Below are positions 1 to 10,896 of a stretch of DNA of 64,000 bases, in pieces (positions within the stretch are counted from its first letter, which is position 1; every line of letters begins with the position of its first letter). The notes under the pieces were generated by a model. It had not been told where the DNA came from. It ran no database searches and saw only the letters and a program-made list of their open reading frames with translations. This DNA comes from Gamsiella multidivaricata (Eukaryota > Mortierellomycota > Mortierellomycetes > Mortierellales > Mortierellaceae). The DNA is taken from NCBI RefSeq assembly GCF_025024155.1, contig NW_026251713.1:372001-436000 (forward strand), read 5' to 3'. Position numbers and translations under genes: made by a program.

Positions 1-499
1 TCACCGATCCTCATGTTCCATGTTCACTGCTGCGGCTTTGGATCCGGGATCTCCCAGAACCCATCATCCCATATGGAATGTACCAGCAGTGCATCCAAGG
101 AGCAGAGGATAAAGATGCAGTGGCCAGAGTAATTTCTGCTTTGCCATTGTGGCACAAGGAAATGATGATCTACTTGGTGTCATTCTTGAAGGTGACTATA
201 GCGTTTGCACATACTCTTTTTTCATGTTTATTTTTTCCTGTATTTGTCTTTATTTATCGTGTGCTGCGTATACCATGTAGACATTTAATGATCCAACAGT
301 CAAAGAGGCGACCAAGATGAGCCTGGCCAATCTAGCAATGGTATTCGCTCCAACGTTGCTGCAGTGCTCAAGCGACGACGCACCCATGCTCATGGGTCGT
401 CTTCAGGCTGAGAGGGTGTTTGTGTCAACGCTGATTTCAGAAGTAGAATTCCCGGAGGAGGATTTACGGATCTTGGGAGAGATAAAGGACGATCGATAG
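1..499 (+). CDS. RhoGAP-domain protein, 3' end (partial)
   Basis: This is the C-terminal end of a GTPase-activating protein for Rho-family GTPases; the gene enters from the left edge and its catalytic Arg-finger region lies outside the window. Translation from base 3 shows the RhoGAP segment LRLWIRDLPEPIIPY. An intron at 192-280 (GT...TAG, phase 0) joins LVSFLK to TFNDPTVKEATKMSLANLAM and then VFAPTLLQ, the classic NKMxxxNLAxVFxPxLL end of the fold. The stop is at 497-499, about 50 residues after the domain, so RhoGAP is the last domain of the protein. Upstream domains cannot be seen, so the subfamily (Bem3-, Rga- or other type) is undetermined. The domain call is firm. Confidence 0.88.
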
Positions 500-1268
500 C
501 GAGGCATGGCCTTCGCAAGTTTTGTTGCGGACATCTTACAAAGATAGAGGCATCAAATGCAAACTGAGGCGTCTTTTTTCGTTTCGCTTCAGGCTGCAGC
601 AATAGGAATATAGGGTGTGAGGCTATGATGGAGGTTATTCCGGCAGAACTCACAAAATAGAAGAAAACTTCCCCTTGCCACACACCCATAAAAAATCAGT
701 AAAAGTTTAGACCCACAACCGGGTACTCTTGATTGGTCTTGGTGACTTTGATGACGATGACGGCGGCGGCGGCGGCAAAAAAAGCTTAGCCCAAATACTT
801 CAAGTAGCGCATACAAGGTACCGGGGGATAGCTGTTCGAATATCAGGACACTCAGCTCAACAATTCGAGGGCATGATTCGCGCAAATACCAGGGGCAAGG
901 GCGAAGCACTCAACAAGGGCAAGGGCGAAGCACTCAAACGAGGGCAAAGCTTCTTCGTTCAATTCAATTGTTCAAGTCGGAAGTGGCTTGGCGTAAACAA
1001 ACCTGCCCTGTATACCTTCCCTGAGCCCTCTTGCTATGGGTGGTCCCTTCTACAAACCCGTTCACTTCCCCATCGCTCTCATCACCATCCTACAGCTCCT
1101 CCGCTCTGCTTACACGTCCACCCCGTCCCTCCTCTCCCCACTCTGCTTTACCTTAGTCTCGCCATCACCGCTCTTCCATTCCCGAAACTGCTTCTTCACA
1201 TTCTCTTCATCTCTTGTCTCGCTACACCTTCTTACCCTCCGCCGAGCCATATAGCCATATTTTTCCTC
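500..1268. other. Intergenic region and 5' flank of the forkhead-like gene
   Basis: No gene is supported here. The last ~170 bases before the downstream start codon are strongly C/T-rich, as in many fungal promoters and 5' leaders. A short imperfect direct repeat (caagggcgaagcactcaa) occurs at about 896-938. The downstream frame is open through part of this stretch, but that translation is low-complexity and was not taken as coding. Confidence 0.4.
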
Positions 1269-3170
1269 ATGTCCACGCCGCCGCAAAGTCCTTCTGCCAA
1301 AAGCTCGGCCAGCGCAACCTCTCCACAAGTCTTCAAGAGGAAGCTCTCGCGGACGGAGCACTCTAAACCGAACGAGTCCTGGTTTTTGATCCTCGTCAAT
1401 GCCTTTAAGAGCAACTTTGAGCAGACTCTCACCTATCGTGAGTCGGAACTCTATGCATGGATCATGCAGGCATATCCTTACTACCGCCACGACATGCACA
1501 CGATGCAAACAAGTGTCAAAACAACCTTATCTTCTTATGAATGCTTTCGACAAAACGGACGGAGCACATGGACGTTTATTCCAAGGCGAGCCTTGGTGCA
1601 TTTGGAAAGCCTTAAATCAGAGGAGGGCCGTGGCGAAAGCGACCATTCTAGTCAAGAGGACGAGAACGAGGATGTTGACGAAGGTGAAGAGACTTTGGAT
1701 CGGGACATGGGTGAGGGCAGCTCGGGGACTCGATATGCCGAACACAATCTGTACGAGGACCAACACAGCCCGTATGAGCATCGTCAGGATGGATCTGATA
1801 CAAGGATACGTTATGTTGACAAACATTTGGACCTGATGGACGAGGACTCGCCCACGCTGTCCGTTGAGGAGATCCAGAGATTCAAACAAGAGCATTCAGG
1901 AGCGCAGGCGCGGAAACTGAAGCGAAAGGCCTCCGGCGGACACGCAAGTCGACCCAGGACACGATCACCACCCGTGGGTCTGCAGGATGAATGCAGTATG
2001 TCTATGGAAGCCTGGTGCAATCTCCTTGTGCAGATGTTTGAGGCATCTCCCAAGCAAAAGACGATCCGTGAAATCTTTGCATGGGTCCATGATAATTATC
2101 CCATCTACCGGAATGCTCCAGGGGACGCATGGCAGAAGGACTTAACAGCAGCTCTCGAGTCCAACCCACTCTTCAAGGCCATGGGTCGAGGAAGGTGGCA
2201 GATGGTGACCCAAGCTTCCCATCCTGTGATCGTCTTAAATGATGGCAACGCGGTATCAGGAATCGGCACAACAAGCAATCCATCCGTGAAGGCAGAAGAC
2301 GACGCGACCGATAGTCCATCTGTTACAGAAGATGAGGATTGGAAGGCCATTGGATCAAAGCGTCTACTCAACTTTTCCTTCCGCCGTTATTCAATCGCAA
2401 CGGACACTTTTCCTAAAAACCATTACAACTCTGGCTCGACTGTTTCCGCTAACGCCATGCACTACCCGACTTCGGGAACTGGCCCCAGTATGGCCATTGC
2501 GGCCGCATCCCTCAACCCATCCTTATCAGTGGCGGCCTCGACCAGCAATTTGCTTCCTATTGATCATCGCCCTGCAGTATACACCACCACAGGAAGACGT
2601 TTCTCTTCCTATCATCAACCAACGCCCAAGAACTCTCCGCCTCTCTTAGCGACTACCTCAGGATTGTCCATGGTTGATGAATTCGGCACGCAGCTGAAGG
2701 GCGCAATATCGGAGGAAACTGACGATGAAGAAGATCCAGCTAGGCGATATATGGCACCACTACAGAATGCCATTAACTCTGCTGTTCTTGCCCTCCAGTC
2801 ACAGCACTCTCGAGCATCCTCACCAACGTCCATGCCAGTCTCATCGGCTCCTCAAACGAACAGTTCATCTCTTCAAGGCGGCCCTGCCATTGTCATATCT
2901 GAAGGAGCTTACCTCGATGATGCCACCTCGAGCAGCGCCCCAGTAGCGTACCTGCCTCTACCACAACAGGAAGAGACCAAGCATCAAAACCTTGCACCAG
3001 AAGTAGCAACGGCCTCCATCACCACCCACGACAACTCGGCTTCGAATCCACCTACCGAAAATGGCCCCCGACTGGAGCCCGAGATCGTAATACCCAATGG
3101 CGAGGATCTCGCTTCGGACCAAATGGATGCCATTCAGGCCCTAGCACTCTTATGCGGAGGAGGGGTTTAG
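1269..3170 (+). CDS. Protein with two degenerate forkhead-like winged-helix domains
   Basis: A 633-residue single-exon protein, probably a nuclear DNA-binding regulator. Residues ~37-105 carry LTYRESELYAWIMQAYPYYR, then TSVKTTLSSYECF and STWTFIP, which follow the forkhead pattern LTLsEIYqWImdnFPYYR ... NSIRHNLSLNxCF ... GxWtl. A second, weaker copy at ~240-310 reads TIREIFAWVHDNYPIYR, then WQKDLTAALESNPLFKAMGRGRWQMV. An acidic linker of ~100 residues separates them, and the C-terminal half is Ser/Thr/Pro-rich and disordered. The recognition-helix His and Asn of canonical forkheads are replaced in both copies, so DNA binding by this surface is uncertain. I chose the ATG at 1269 because it follows the C/T-rich leader; the frame is open further upstream, but that part reads as non-coding. 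The fold is inferred from pattern, not a search. Confidence 0.68.
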   Translation: MSTPPQSPSAKSSASATSPQVFKRKLSRTEHSKPNESWFLILVNAFKSNFEQTLTYRESELYAWIMQAYPYYRHDMHTMQTSVKTTLSSYECFRQNGRSTWTFIPRRALVHLESLKSEEGRGESDHSSQEDENEDVDEGEETLDRDMGEGSSGTRYAEHNLYEDQHSPYEHRQDGSDTRIRYVDKHLDLMDEDSPTLSVEEIQRFKQEHSGAQARKLKRKASGGHASRPRTRSPPVGLQDECSMSMEAWCNLLVQMFEASPKQKTIREIFAWVHDNYPIYRNAPGDAWQKDLTAALESNPLFKAMGRGRWQMVTQASHPVIVLNDGNAVSGIGTTSNPSVKAEDDATDSPSVTEDEDWKAIGSKRLLNFSFRRYSIATDTFPKNHYNSGSTVSANAMHYPTSGTGPSMAIAAASLNPSLSVAASTSNLLPIDHRPAVYTTTGRRFSSYHQPTPKNSPPLLATTSGLSMVDEFGTQLKGAISEETDDEEDPARRYMAPLQNAINSAVLALQSQHSRASSPTSMPVSSAPQTNSSSLQGGPAIVISEGAYLDDATSSSAPVAYLPLPQQEETKHQNLAPEVATASITTHDNSASNPPTENGPRLEPEIVIPNGEDLASDQMDAIQALALLCGGGV

Positions 3171-5228
3171 AGTGCACGTATGATAGGAAATATCATAGCA
3201 CTCCTTTGCGCTCCATTTTTTTTTCCGTCTCCTTTTACATGCACTCGCACATCGCCCTTCGCAGATACATGTCCATAGCCATTGCTTGCTCTGCTGAAAT
3301 AGAAACCCGTACAGTCTGTCAAATTCACATGGAAGATTTTATTTTTATTTTATTTTTATTTTATTTTTTGCGGCAGACCTGCCATCTCTTAGAACTTCAA
3401 AGTCGAGTATTTGCGTGTTGACGATCTGGCCTGATGAGCGCCTCTGTTTCTGATGTGTCGGAGGGCCTGTAAATACGGTGTCTAGCGTGAAATCACGACG
3501 ATATTTTTTTTTTTTTTTTTTTTTTTTTCAAAGTGCTCGCAAAACCATTCCCTGTTCGGTGGTAATGATATACTCGTAGAAAAAACGCCAGACAGATTCG
3601 ATGTGCACCCCCCCACGCTTGGTTATTGGGATTAACCTGTTGTCCTTCGATACCTCTTTCGTATAAATAGAGGGAAACATCGACGACCCCTATACTGACT
3701 TGGAAAACGGAGGCCGCCGAGACGGGTAGGAAGAGCATGATAACCAAGTGCAAGTGTGAATAGTGTCGCGGCTACTGGACAACGGTGCCTGATAAAGTGG
3801 AGAGGAGCAGCGCATGAAGGTAGATGAAGACAGATTGCTGGGTTCAGTTTACTGGAGAGTGAAGGGGTTGTTGCGAACAGCGTGCGCAAGAGGCAAGCGA
3901 GGTAAGACTGAGAGGACCATGGGTTAGCGTGCATGTAGTACACAGGGCAGAAACAGGTGGAAGTGCTGCTGGAGATCGATGCAGGACTGGCTTGTGAGCT
4001 GATGGTGAACAAAACAAGTGGCGATGTGGGGACGGAGGAGGAAGGGGACGGAGGAGGAAGGGGGCGAGAGCGATTTTCGTATTATATGCTCACAACCAAA
4101 CCATTGGTTCCTATGCCCGCGGGATGTTTGCTCCGTCCTGCGGGGATGGAATAATATGCCAGGGTGTGCTGTGCTGTGCTGCAACCACATATTTAAACAC
4201 CTGCGATTGGTCGAGGACGAACGCGTCTGTCAACACCTGCACCTCTTTCGTGGGGACACGAAGGAGACCACGGAGAACATGGGCAAAGGACAGACATCAT
4301 ATGGCAAGAGATTGACGACCATGGCCGAGGTGGCGCAACAGACACTGGACATTTGTAACATGGAGGCACCTTCAGACCGCCTGAAGGCGATCTTCACCCA
4401 TCCGCAACAGCGTCAAGAAGCTACTGAAGCAGGATGAGCGTCTTTGGATCGGCCAAAGCTCCTCAGCGTGAGGGGCACCAGTCCGAATTATCTCCCAGCT
4501 TATGCCCTATGATCGAACTTAGTGGCTTTCGATGCCAGGAGACCACCTCGGCTTGCGCTGGGGAGCCTGAAGCGCTGTCGACCAGTCATCAAGTATAACG
4601 ATGCAATTGACGCATCGCAGTGGACCAGAATCTACGCTCAGTTCGAGAGCAGTGGACCAGCCATTGATCGAATACCCGGGTATTTTGCAATCCTTATCCG
4701 ACAAACCATTTTTCTCTTTACTATTATATAAGGAAGACTAGAGACGTTGGTGGCACCCACAAGGCCTTCTGAGCGGCTTTTACAATCCCAAATTGCTCAA
4801 GAAATGAGGCAGGGAGAGAATCGAGGGAACACAGGCCGAGAGTGATTTTGGGGCCCCAAAGAGCGCTTAAGCTTGCGGGCGTCCCTCTGACCTCACTTCT
4901 GTTTCAGGAAAATATGAAGCAATTTAACAGTCCACTTGAGCGGCCGAGTGAAACGGCCTGGTTGTGTTCTTCACCTTCTCATCGTCCTCATCCACAACTT
5001 CACTTTCTTCATTGCCATCCCTCTCCCTCCTTCGCCATCACCCGCCCTGAGTGTATCTGCCTCCCTGGTATGGGAATGCGATGGCCTCTACTGCGTTTCA
5101 TTGGCGCGACTGCTGTTCGCTAACCTGCTCTCGTCCTCCTTTCTTCTTTCTTCTTTTTTCTTTTTACGGGTTGTTCTGTAGTCTATCTACGAGGGCGCTA
5201 TTACCAACTTCACTTCCGAAACCGCTGA
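3171..5228. other. 2-kb intergenic region with no gene I can support
   Basis: It holds the 3' flank of the forkhead-like gene, an ATTTTATTTT-type repeat at about 3339-3368, a 25-nt T run at 3504-3528, and a C/T-rich 5' flank before 5229. A TATATAAG box lies at 4725-4732, about 500 bases before the next start codon. Several short open frames (for example around 4159-4437) have no recognisable domain and no convincing splice partners. Confidence 0.4.
3504..3528. repeat. T25 homopolymer
   Basis: Uninterrupted T run in the 3' flank of the forkhead-like gene. It is one of about twelve A/T runs of 15-36 nt in the window. Confidence 0.9.
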
Positions 5229-5772
5229 ATGGCCACGCCTTTGTCCCCGGTCCTCGCCTGTACCGAGTTTGTAGCTGCGGAGGGACGATATGAGCTGTAT
5301 CAGGACATCTTCCTAGACCAAGTATTGCCGCACCCTGTCATCCCCACGCATGTCTCTTCCGTCTCTGTCAAGTACAAGGACTATTTAAGCGCCGGAGGCA
5401 GTGGCGCCAATGTGACGAGAGCACACGATAAGCAAACTAATACATACAGCATACTCTCAACCTCGGACCTCGATCGCCTCGAGGAACGTCTCAAGGATTT
5501 CAAACTTGGGGATGAAAAAGGTGGCGGGGATGAGAAAGAGTCATCAGTTGCAGGAGGAAGGGTCTTGTCAAGGAACTTCCACGGCAACCTAGTCGACTTG
5601 CCCTTGTACAATGAAGATGTCTCAAGCGAGCTCAAGAGTTCTTGCAGCGATATGATATCTCCAGCACTTTCTCAGCCGATGACCCCAGGCCCGCCTCCCC
5701 TGAAGGATTCAACACCCTCGAGTCGCCTGTCCGACCCATGCTCACAGTTCGGACTACCACCACCTATGCCGC

Positions 5773-5833
<61 letters not shown>

Positions 5834-8283
5834 TGGGTTCAAGAGTTTAAGTCGAGGCAACAGCTATTACTTTCAGAGTCAAGAAGACAACAGCGGTGCC
5901 AACCTGTCGTCCTCGGTCACAGGAGGCTCCTCTGCTGGGTTCTCGTCATTTTTCAACAGCAAGAAAAAGAGGTCCAAGAACAACATTACAAAAACGAACT
6001 CGACATTTGTGGCCAAGATCACAACGCACGATAACCTGGCCAAGATCCTGGCCAACCGCGTAGGCGAAGATGTGTACTTGTTCTGGAACACGGGAAGGAC
6101 GTTCACTTGGAGTGACCTGGGTCAGAAACCCAATGTAAGCCGATACCCAGCTGACGTTTCGCCTTTTTATAAAGTGTTACCTGCAGAAAGCGCCAACACT
6201 TAACACCATTCTTTCTTGGTGATTAGGAACCGCTGTCACATATTTCGTTTACAAAGGCATTTCCAACCTCTCACGATGTTAATATACTCACGCGAAGCTG
6301 CGATCATCTGGATGTCATCATTGGCTTTTCAACGGGCGATATCATTTGGTTCGATCCACTCTGCAACAAGTATTATCGACTCAATAAACAGGTGCGGAGC
6401 CAACTGGACAAACATGCAATACGACATGCGTATTTCTGCGTTTGTGAAAGTCTGTACGCGACCCTCATATCTCGGCCGTTATCTTTTTTCCCGAATGGAA
6501 TGTAGGCGATCATCAAGGATAGCGCAGTGACCATGATCAAGTGGATGCCCGGGTCTGAAAGCCAGTTCATGACCGCTTTCCAGGATGGATCCATCTTGAT
6601 CATGGATAAGGACAGGGACGACAACACGTTTACAGTACCACACCCACCAAATGACACCCTGTAAGACCTGATTCATACTCTCGCTCTATGATCTGTGTGT
6701 GCTTAGGAAGGCTGCACGACCTTCTAATTCTGGAGCTAATCTACATTAGATTTCACGTAACACGACCAAAGCATGGAAAGCACAATCCCATCAGCCATTG
6801 GCAGGTGTCCAAGAAGCCAATCACAGCTTTTGCATTCTCGCCCGATCTCCAGCATGTCGCAGTTGTGTCTATGGATGGCTGCCTAAGAATAATCGATTTC
6901 AGGAGCGAAAGACTCTTAGATACCTTCTCTGCCTATTTTGGAGCCTTGAACTGTGTGTGCTGGAGCCCTGACGGCAAATATGTCCTGGTAAGAGCCCATT
7001 TGCGTTCTGTTTTCTCATATGGTCGTAATGTCGACATTTATTTACCTGTAATCAACCTTGTGTACTCTAGACTGGCGGTCAGGACGATCTGGTGACTATT
7101 TGGTCTTTCAAGGACCAAAGAATTGTCGCACGATGCCAGGGACACCAATCGTACGTGACAGGAGTGGCCTTTGATCCATGGAGGTGTGATGAGCGCAACT
7201 ACCGTTTCGGGAGTGTAGGCGAGGATGCGAAACTGCTTCTTTGGGATTTCAGTGTGGGTGCTCTGCATAAACCCAAGGCAGTGGTGAGTGCCAAATTCCA
7301 CAACCCGTTCGTTCTCCCATAATATAATTCGAGATTCGAGATTCGAGATTCGAGGATGCGTCCTAATTCAAATACTCTCAATATGATAGGCGGCGGCTCA
7401 AAGGCGCGGCAGCAACGCTACTGTATCAGGCATGGCGTCCGGAGGAGGCGCCAGTGGGTATAAGCCAGGACATGCCAGTAAGGGTAGTATCAGCAGCTTG
7501 AAGGGGAATGGCGGCCACAGCTTGTTTTCGGGACACCACGCGAATAAGTTGTCCACTTCGCAGGCGTCGCATCCAACGCCTGCAGCGAACCATCATCATC
7601 ATCATCACCATCATTTTCATCACCGTGCGCCTCCAGTCATTGCAGAGGAAAGTGCTCAAGACCACGCAAGCGATGGAAGCGATGAGACCTCCTCGGTCTT
7701 GCCTTCACCCCGAGACGTCTACGGCACCCATGCTAGTGCCGGCGTCGCCCCATCACCATTCCAGTATCCGGTTCGGGCGGGAGAAGTCCCTGTAGTAGAT
7801 GAAAGTTCCTCATCAAGTTCGTCCGTCTACTCTGCGACGCTGGTCTCAGAGGTTGGTCGTGGTCGGGCGCACTCAACTAGTACTGCGGCTGGAACTTCGA
7901 GCGGGGTCAACGCGGATGAAACAGCCGATACGGGCTCTTCGAATGCCATTTACAGGAAAACCGCCCATGCTCGGACGTTGCCTCATCTCCACCTACACAA
8001 GCCTCACTTTCAGGGCTCAGATAACCAGGACAGCCACCACCATCACCACCATAATAACAGCCATAACCAGAATCATGGACAAGGACTCTCGCATAATAAC
8101 GGGGACTTTCAGGTCGTTCGACCACCCGAACCACGATCTCACGTCGCGATGCTGCAGCCTTTGATGGCAAAAGTGATTCATCAGGAACCGTTGGCAAGTA
8201 TAATTTTCAAGGAGGACGCGATCATGACGAGTGACCGGAGAGGACACATCAAGGTGTGGAAGCGGCCACCTCCGCTGCGATAG
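5229..8283 (+). CDS. creC: WD40-repeat protein, CreC/WDR20 family
   Basis: Family members are WD40 scaffolds that bind and activate USP-type deubiquitinases (CreC with CreB in Aspergillus carbon-catabolite repression; WDR20 with USP12/46 in animals). Six exons fit in phase: 5229-6134, 6227-6391, 6506-6660, 6750-6987, 7071-7283, 7390-8283, giving 856 residues. Conserved parts are [76 protein letters not shown] and the final blade [13 protein letters not shown]. The N-terminal part holds a ~20-residue polyglutamine tract coded by pure CAA repeats. Between the last two WD repeats lies a ~240-residue insertion rich in Ser and His with two His clusters (about 7592-7625 and 8034-8052). Such an insertion before the last blade is usual in CreC homologues. 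The family is confident; a role in catabolite repression here is inference. Confidence 0.85.
5771..5832 (+). repeat. Pure CAA microsatellite encoding polyglutamine
   Basis: About twenty uninterrupted CAA triplets lie inside exon 1 of the CreC-like gene, in the low-complexity region upstream of the WD40 repeats. Absence of CAG interruptions suggests recent or ongoing length change. Confidence 0.9.
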
Positions 8284-8675
8284 AAGCGGCTTTAGAGCCA
8301 GCATCTTTTCAAATATTAAATCGTATGTAATAATGGTCATATACCACTCACTACTTGCAATCTTAATATGGGCACAATCGGGATATGGATCAGGGATGAT
8401 GTGTTAGTATCAAATATCGGAAGCTGGAGAGCTAATTAAAAGGTACGCGGCTTCCCTCTGCAATGTAGCAATGTGAGGAGAAATGGCCCCGCACCCTAGC
8501 GCACTTGAACACAAGCATGCGATGGGCATGACCTGCATGATAGGCGTCGCGTACTGCGTGTTAAACCTTAGTAGTAGCAACTCCAGCTATACCCGGGCAT
8601 TCTATAGATCATATCACGCCATTTTCCCACTGTTACTCGTTCTGGCCCTTTGCGCTGCTTATTGAATATGAAAGC
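8284..8675. other. 3' flank of the CreC-like gene
   Basis: AT-rich 3' flank followed by unremarkable sequence. No gene seen. It marks the left edge of the pseudogene-rich segment. Confidence 0.4.
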
Positions 8676-10430
8676 ATGCTGTCGTTTCCCATTTCTTCAT
8701 CAAGAGTCAAATCCCCTGCATACATTGTACTTGCCTCTTCACGTATCCCGGTAATGAGGATCTACAGGTCGCAGTTCTCAGAGATTCGCGTCCCTTCCTC
8801 CAATGCCTTCCCGTTTGTAACATCCAATCCAAGCAACACGCCCAACTCCTCTCCTATCCTCGCCGACGTGCTTACCCACAGGGCCACTATATTTGGAGAA
8901 CGGAAGCAGGATACTCGACGGTATGCAACAGGCCTTCAGTCCATCGAGGACAAACAGGGGGATGGTATTGCACTTTTCTCGTTTAATCAAGTCGATTATT
9001 TCATCCCCATGTTTGCGGCCTTCCTTTTTCGGCGCCATTGCTACGACCGTGAACGCAAGATATACTGCGGATGAGCTAGTCTACCAGCTGTGTAACTCAC
9101 ACGCAAGCGTTCTTGTTGCTCATCCAAGCATTCTGGACGTAACGATCGTCGAGCGCCAAGGATGTTGAATTGTCTGAAGATCGCAATTACTTATATGGCA
9201 GTCAGGTTGTCCGCGGATTTCGCCCGTACATGTCGCTGATACCTCCAAAGTCGGTGCCGGAGGACCCACTAGCCATGGTGATTGATCGGGATAGAAAGAT
9301 TGCTGAAGAGAAGACGGCTTTGATTTGCTATTCAAGTGGGACGACAGGCCGGAGTAAAGATGTGGAGCTCTCGTATACGAATGGTTGCGTGAATGCTCTA
9401 CAGTTCTCGGCATTGGATGGTCCGATCCCCCACCCGCATGAAAATACTGCGTTGTGCGCCATTCCGTTATTCCGCTCATAAGTTCACATATGAATGGAAC
9501 TGAACGTCGCTATGGACGTGGAAGGGTCATTTAACGCATGCTGTTCTGCCGACTAATTGCGGTCTTCAAATTCACATAATATGCGGCATATATCATCTAA
9601 GAAGCGAGGAGCAGATTTATGTTAATAATAATAAAAAAGTAAGAAGCGAGGAGCACATCGTCGAAGCATAGTCAAAGAAGAGTCGTTTGATCGGGTATAT
9701 TAACGATCTGTTGTCGTGTTGGTATTCTAGGGCATTCCGAATATCATCCTCCTAAACTACACTCCAGCTTCGTTCCTCGAGGCTATCCAGGATTTCAAAG
9801 GTAGGTTGATCGATATGTCGATCTATATTATTGTGGCTCTTCAAGTTAAATCGTTGAATCTCGTTCCTCATCAAGTGCCCTCGTCACTCCTACGACCTCT
9901 TCCAAGTCCGCCAGTTCACCTCGAGGGGCCATGCATTGCTCCGTAGAACTACGGAGGTAGCTTGCAAGAGCTTGTCGTGCCACTAGGGCCCAATAAAAGA
10001 CCTTCCTCAGGTTCCTTTGTGCGGTAAGGAAATGTTACTTCCGCACACGTAGCCCCTGCGCTAAGCAACCCTTCAACTGAACGATTCCTTGTTGAGTCAA
10101 TGCCAATGCTTTGTCGCCAATTGCTTATCGCCGAAGGTTAGTTAGTCCCTTTTCTTGAGAAAGACCGCCGTCCAAGTGAAGAACAGAACTGGCAGGGGTC
10201 ACCAGCTTCTTCAGCTCCCTCTCGACGATCGGATGCGCAATTTCCATGACGCAAGATGTGTAGGCATACTAAATAGTAAGGAAAACTGTCCCAAGGACGC
10301 CTACTCGAAAACAGTAGGCGGTCGAGAATTGGACTGGGGATGTCGGATTGCCGATGGCGCACAGTGGCCTCGTACCCTTTCCGTTTTCAGAAAAGGGCAC
10401 AGGTCTTCAATACCCTCGGCGAAGCTGTGA
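8676..10430 (+). pseudogene. Decayed acyl-CoA synthetase / 4-coumarate-CoA-ligase-like gene
   Basis: This is a remnant of an AMP-forming adenylating enzyme (ANL superfamily). Pieces appear in the right order but in different frames. IALFSFNQVDYFIPMFAA (~8970-9030) is followed after a frame change by FFGAIATTVNARYTADELVY and VLVAHPSIL (~9020-9140). After another frame change come YLYGSQVVRGFRPY and the adenylate P-loop YSSGTTGRSKDVELSYTN (~9329-9382). A stop at 9479 cuts the frame where the family has a PxFHxxG motif. Weaker echoes continue: LNYTPASFLEAIQDFK (~9750-9801), YDLFQVRQFTS near 9890, and VGILNSKENCPKDAYSKT near 10258-10312, like the GYLNNPEAT motif. At least two frameshifts and several stops argue against function. 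The family call is firm for the P-loop part and tentative for the 3' echoes. Confidence 0.75.
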
Positions 10431-10896
10431 GGAATCGAAGTTGTCAGGGTAAGGGTGTTATGAGGAAGGAAATAGGATGAAGAGTGAAGGGTGATATTGG
10501 AAGAGAAGATTGGGGTGTGAAGGACGATATTGGAAGAGTGTACGTAGGAAAAAAATAAAATCGCTCCATTTATAATTCCATCTCTGAACAGCTATCGTGG
10601 ACTCATTAAAAACCAAGGATATCATTCATTTCTGCCCCACTTAACTCTGCTACTCCATACGACTCCACGAGACATGGCCTCATCCTACCTTTTTGCAAGG
10701 TTTTTTACACTCCATAAACTTTTCAGTCGTTCTGGGAGTAGTAGCGCCTAGCATATCAGTGGATTCATTTCTCCGAGAAGCACTCTCGGACGTTTTACTG
10801 TGGAGACCCCCCCTTTGATGGGAGCTTGCACCAACACGACCGGCGGCCCACTTCTTTACGACTGCTCCATCAAATACGCGTGTAAACACTCAGGGC

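Noticed and set aside
4018..4437. Open frame of 139 codons in the 3.2-5.2 kb gap
   Set aside because: No recognisable domain, no compatible splice sites to neighbours, and an arbitrary composition. It may be a relic but cannot be supported.
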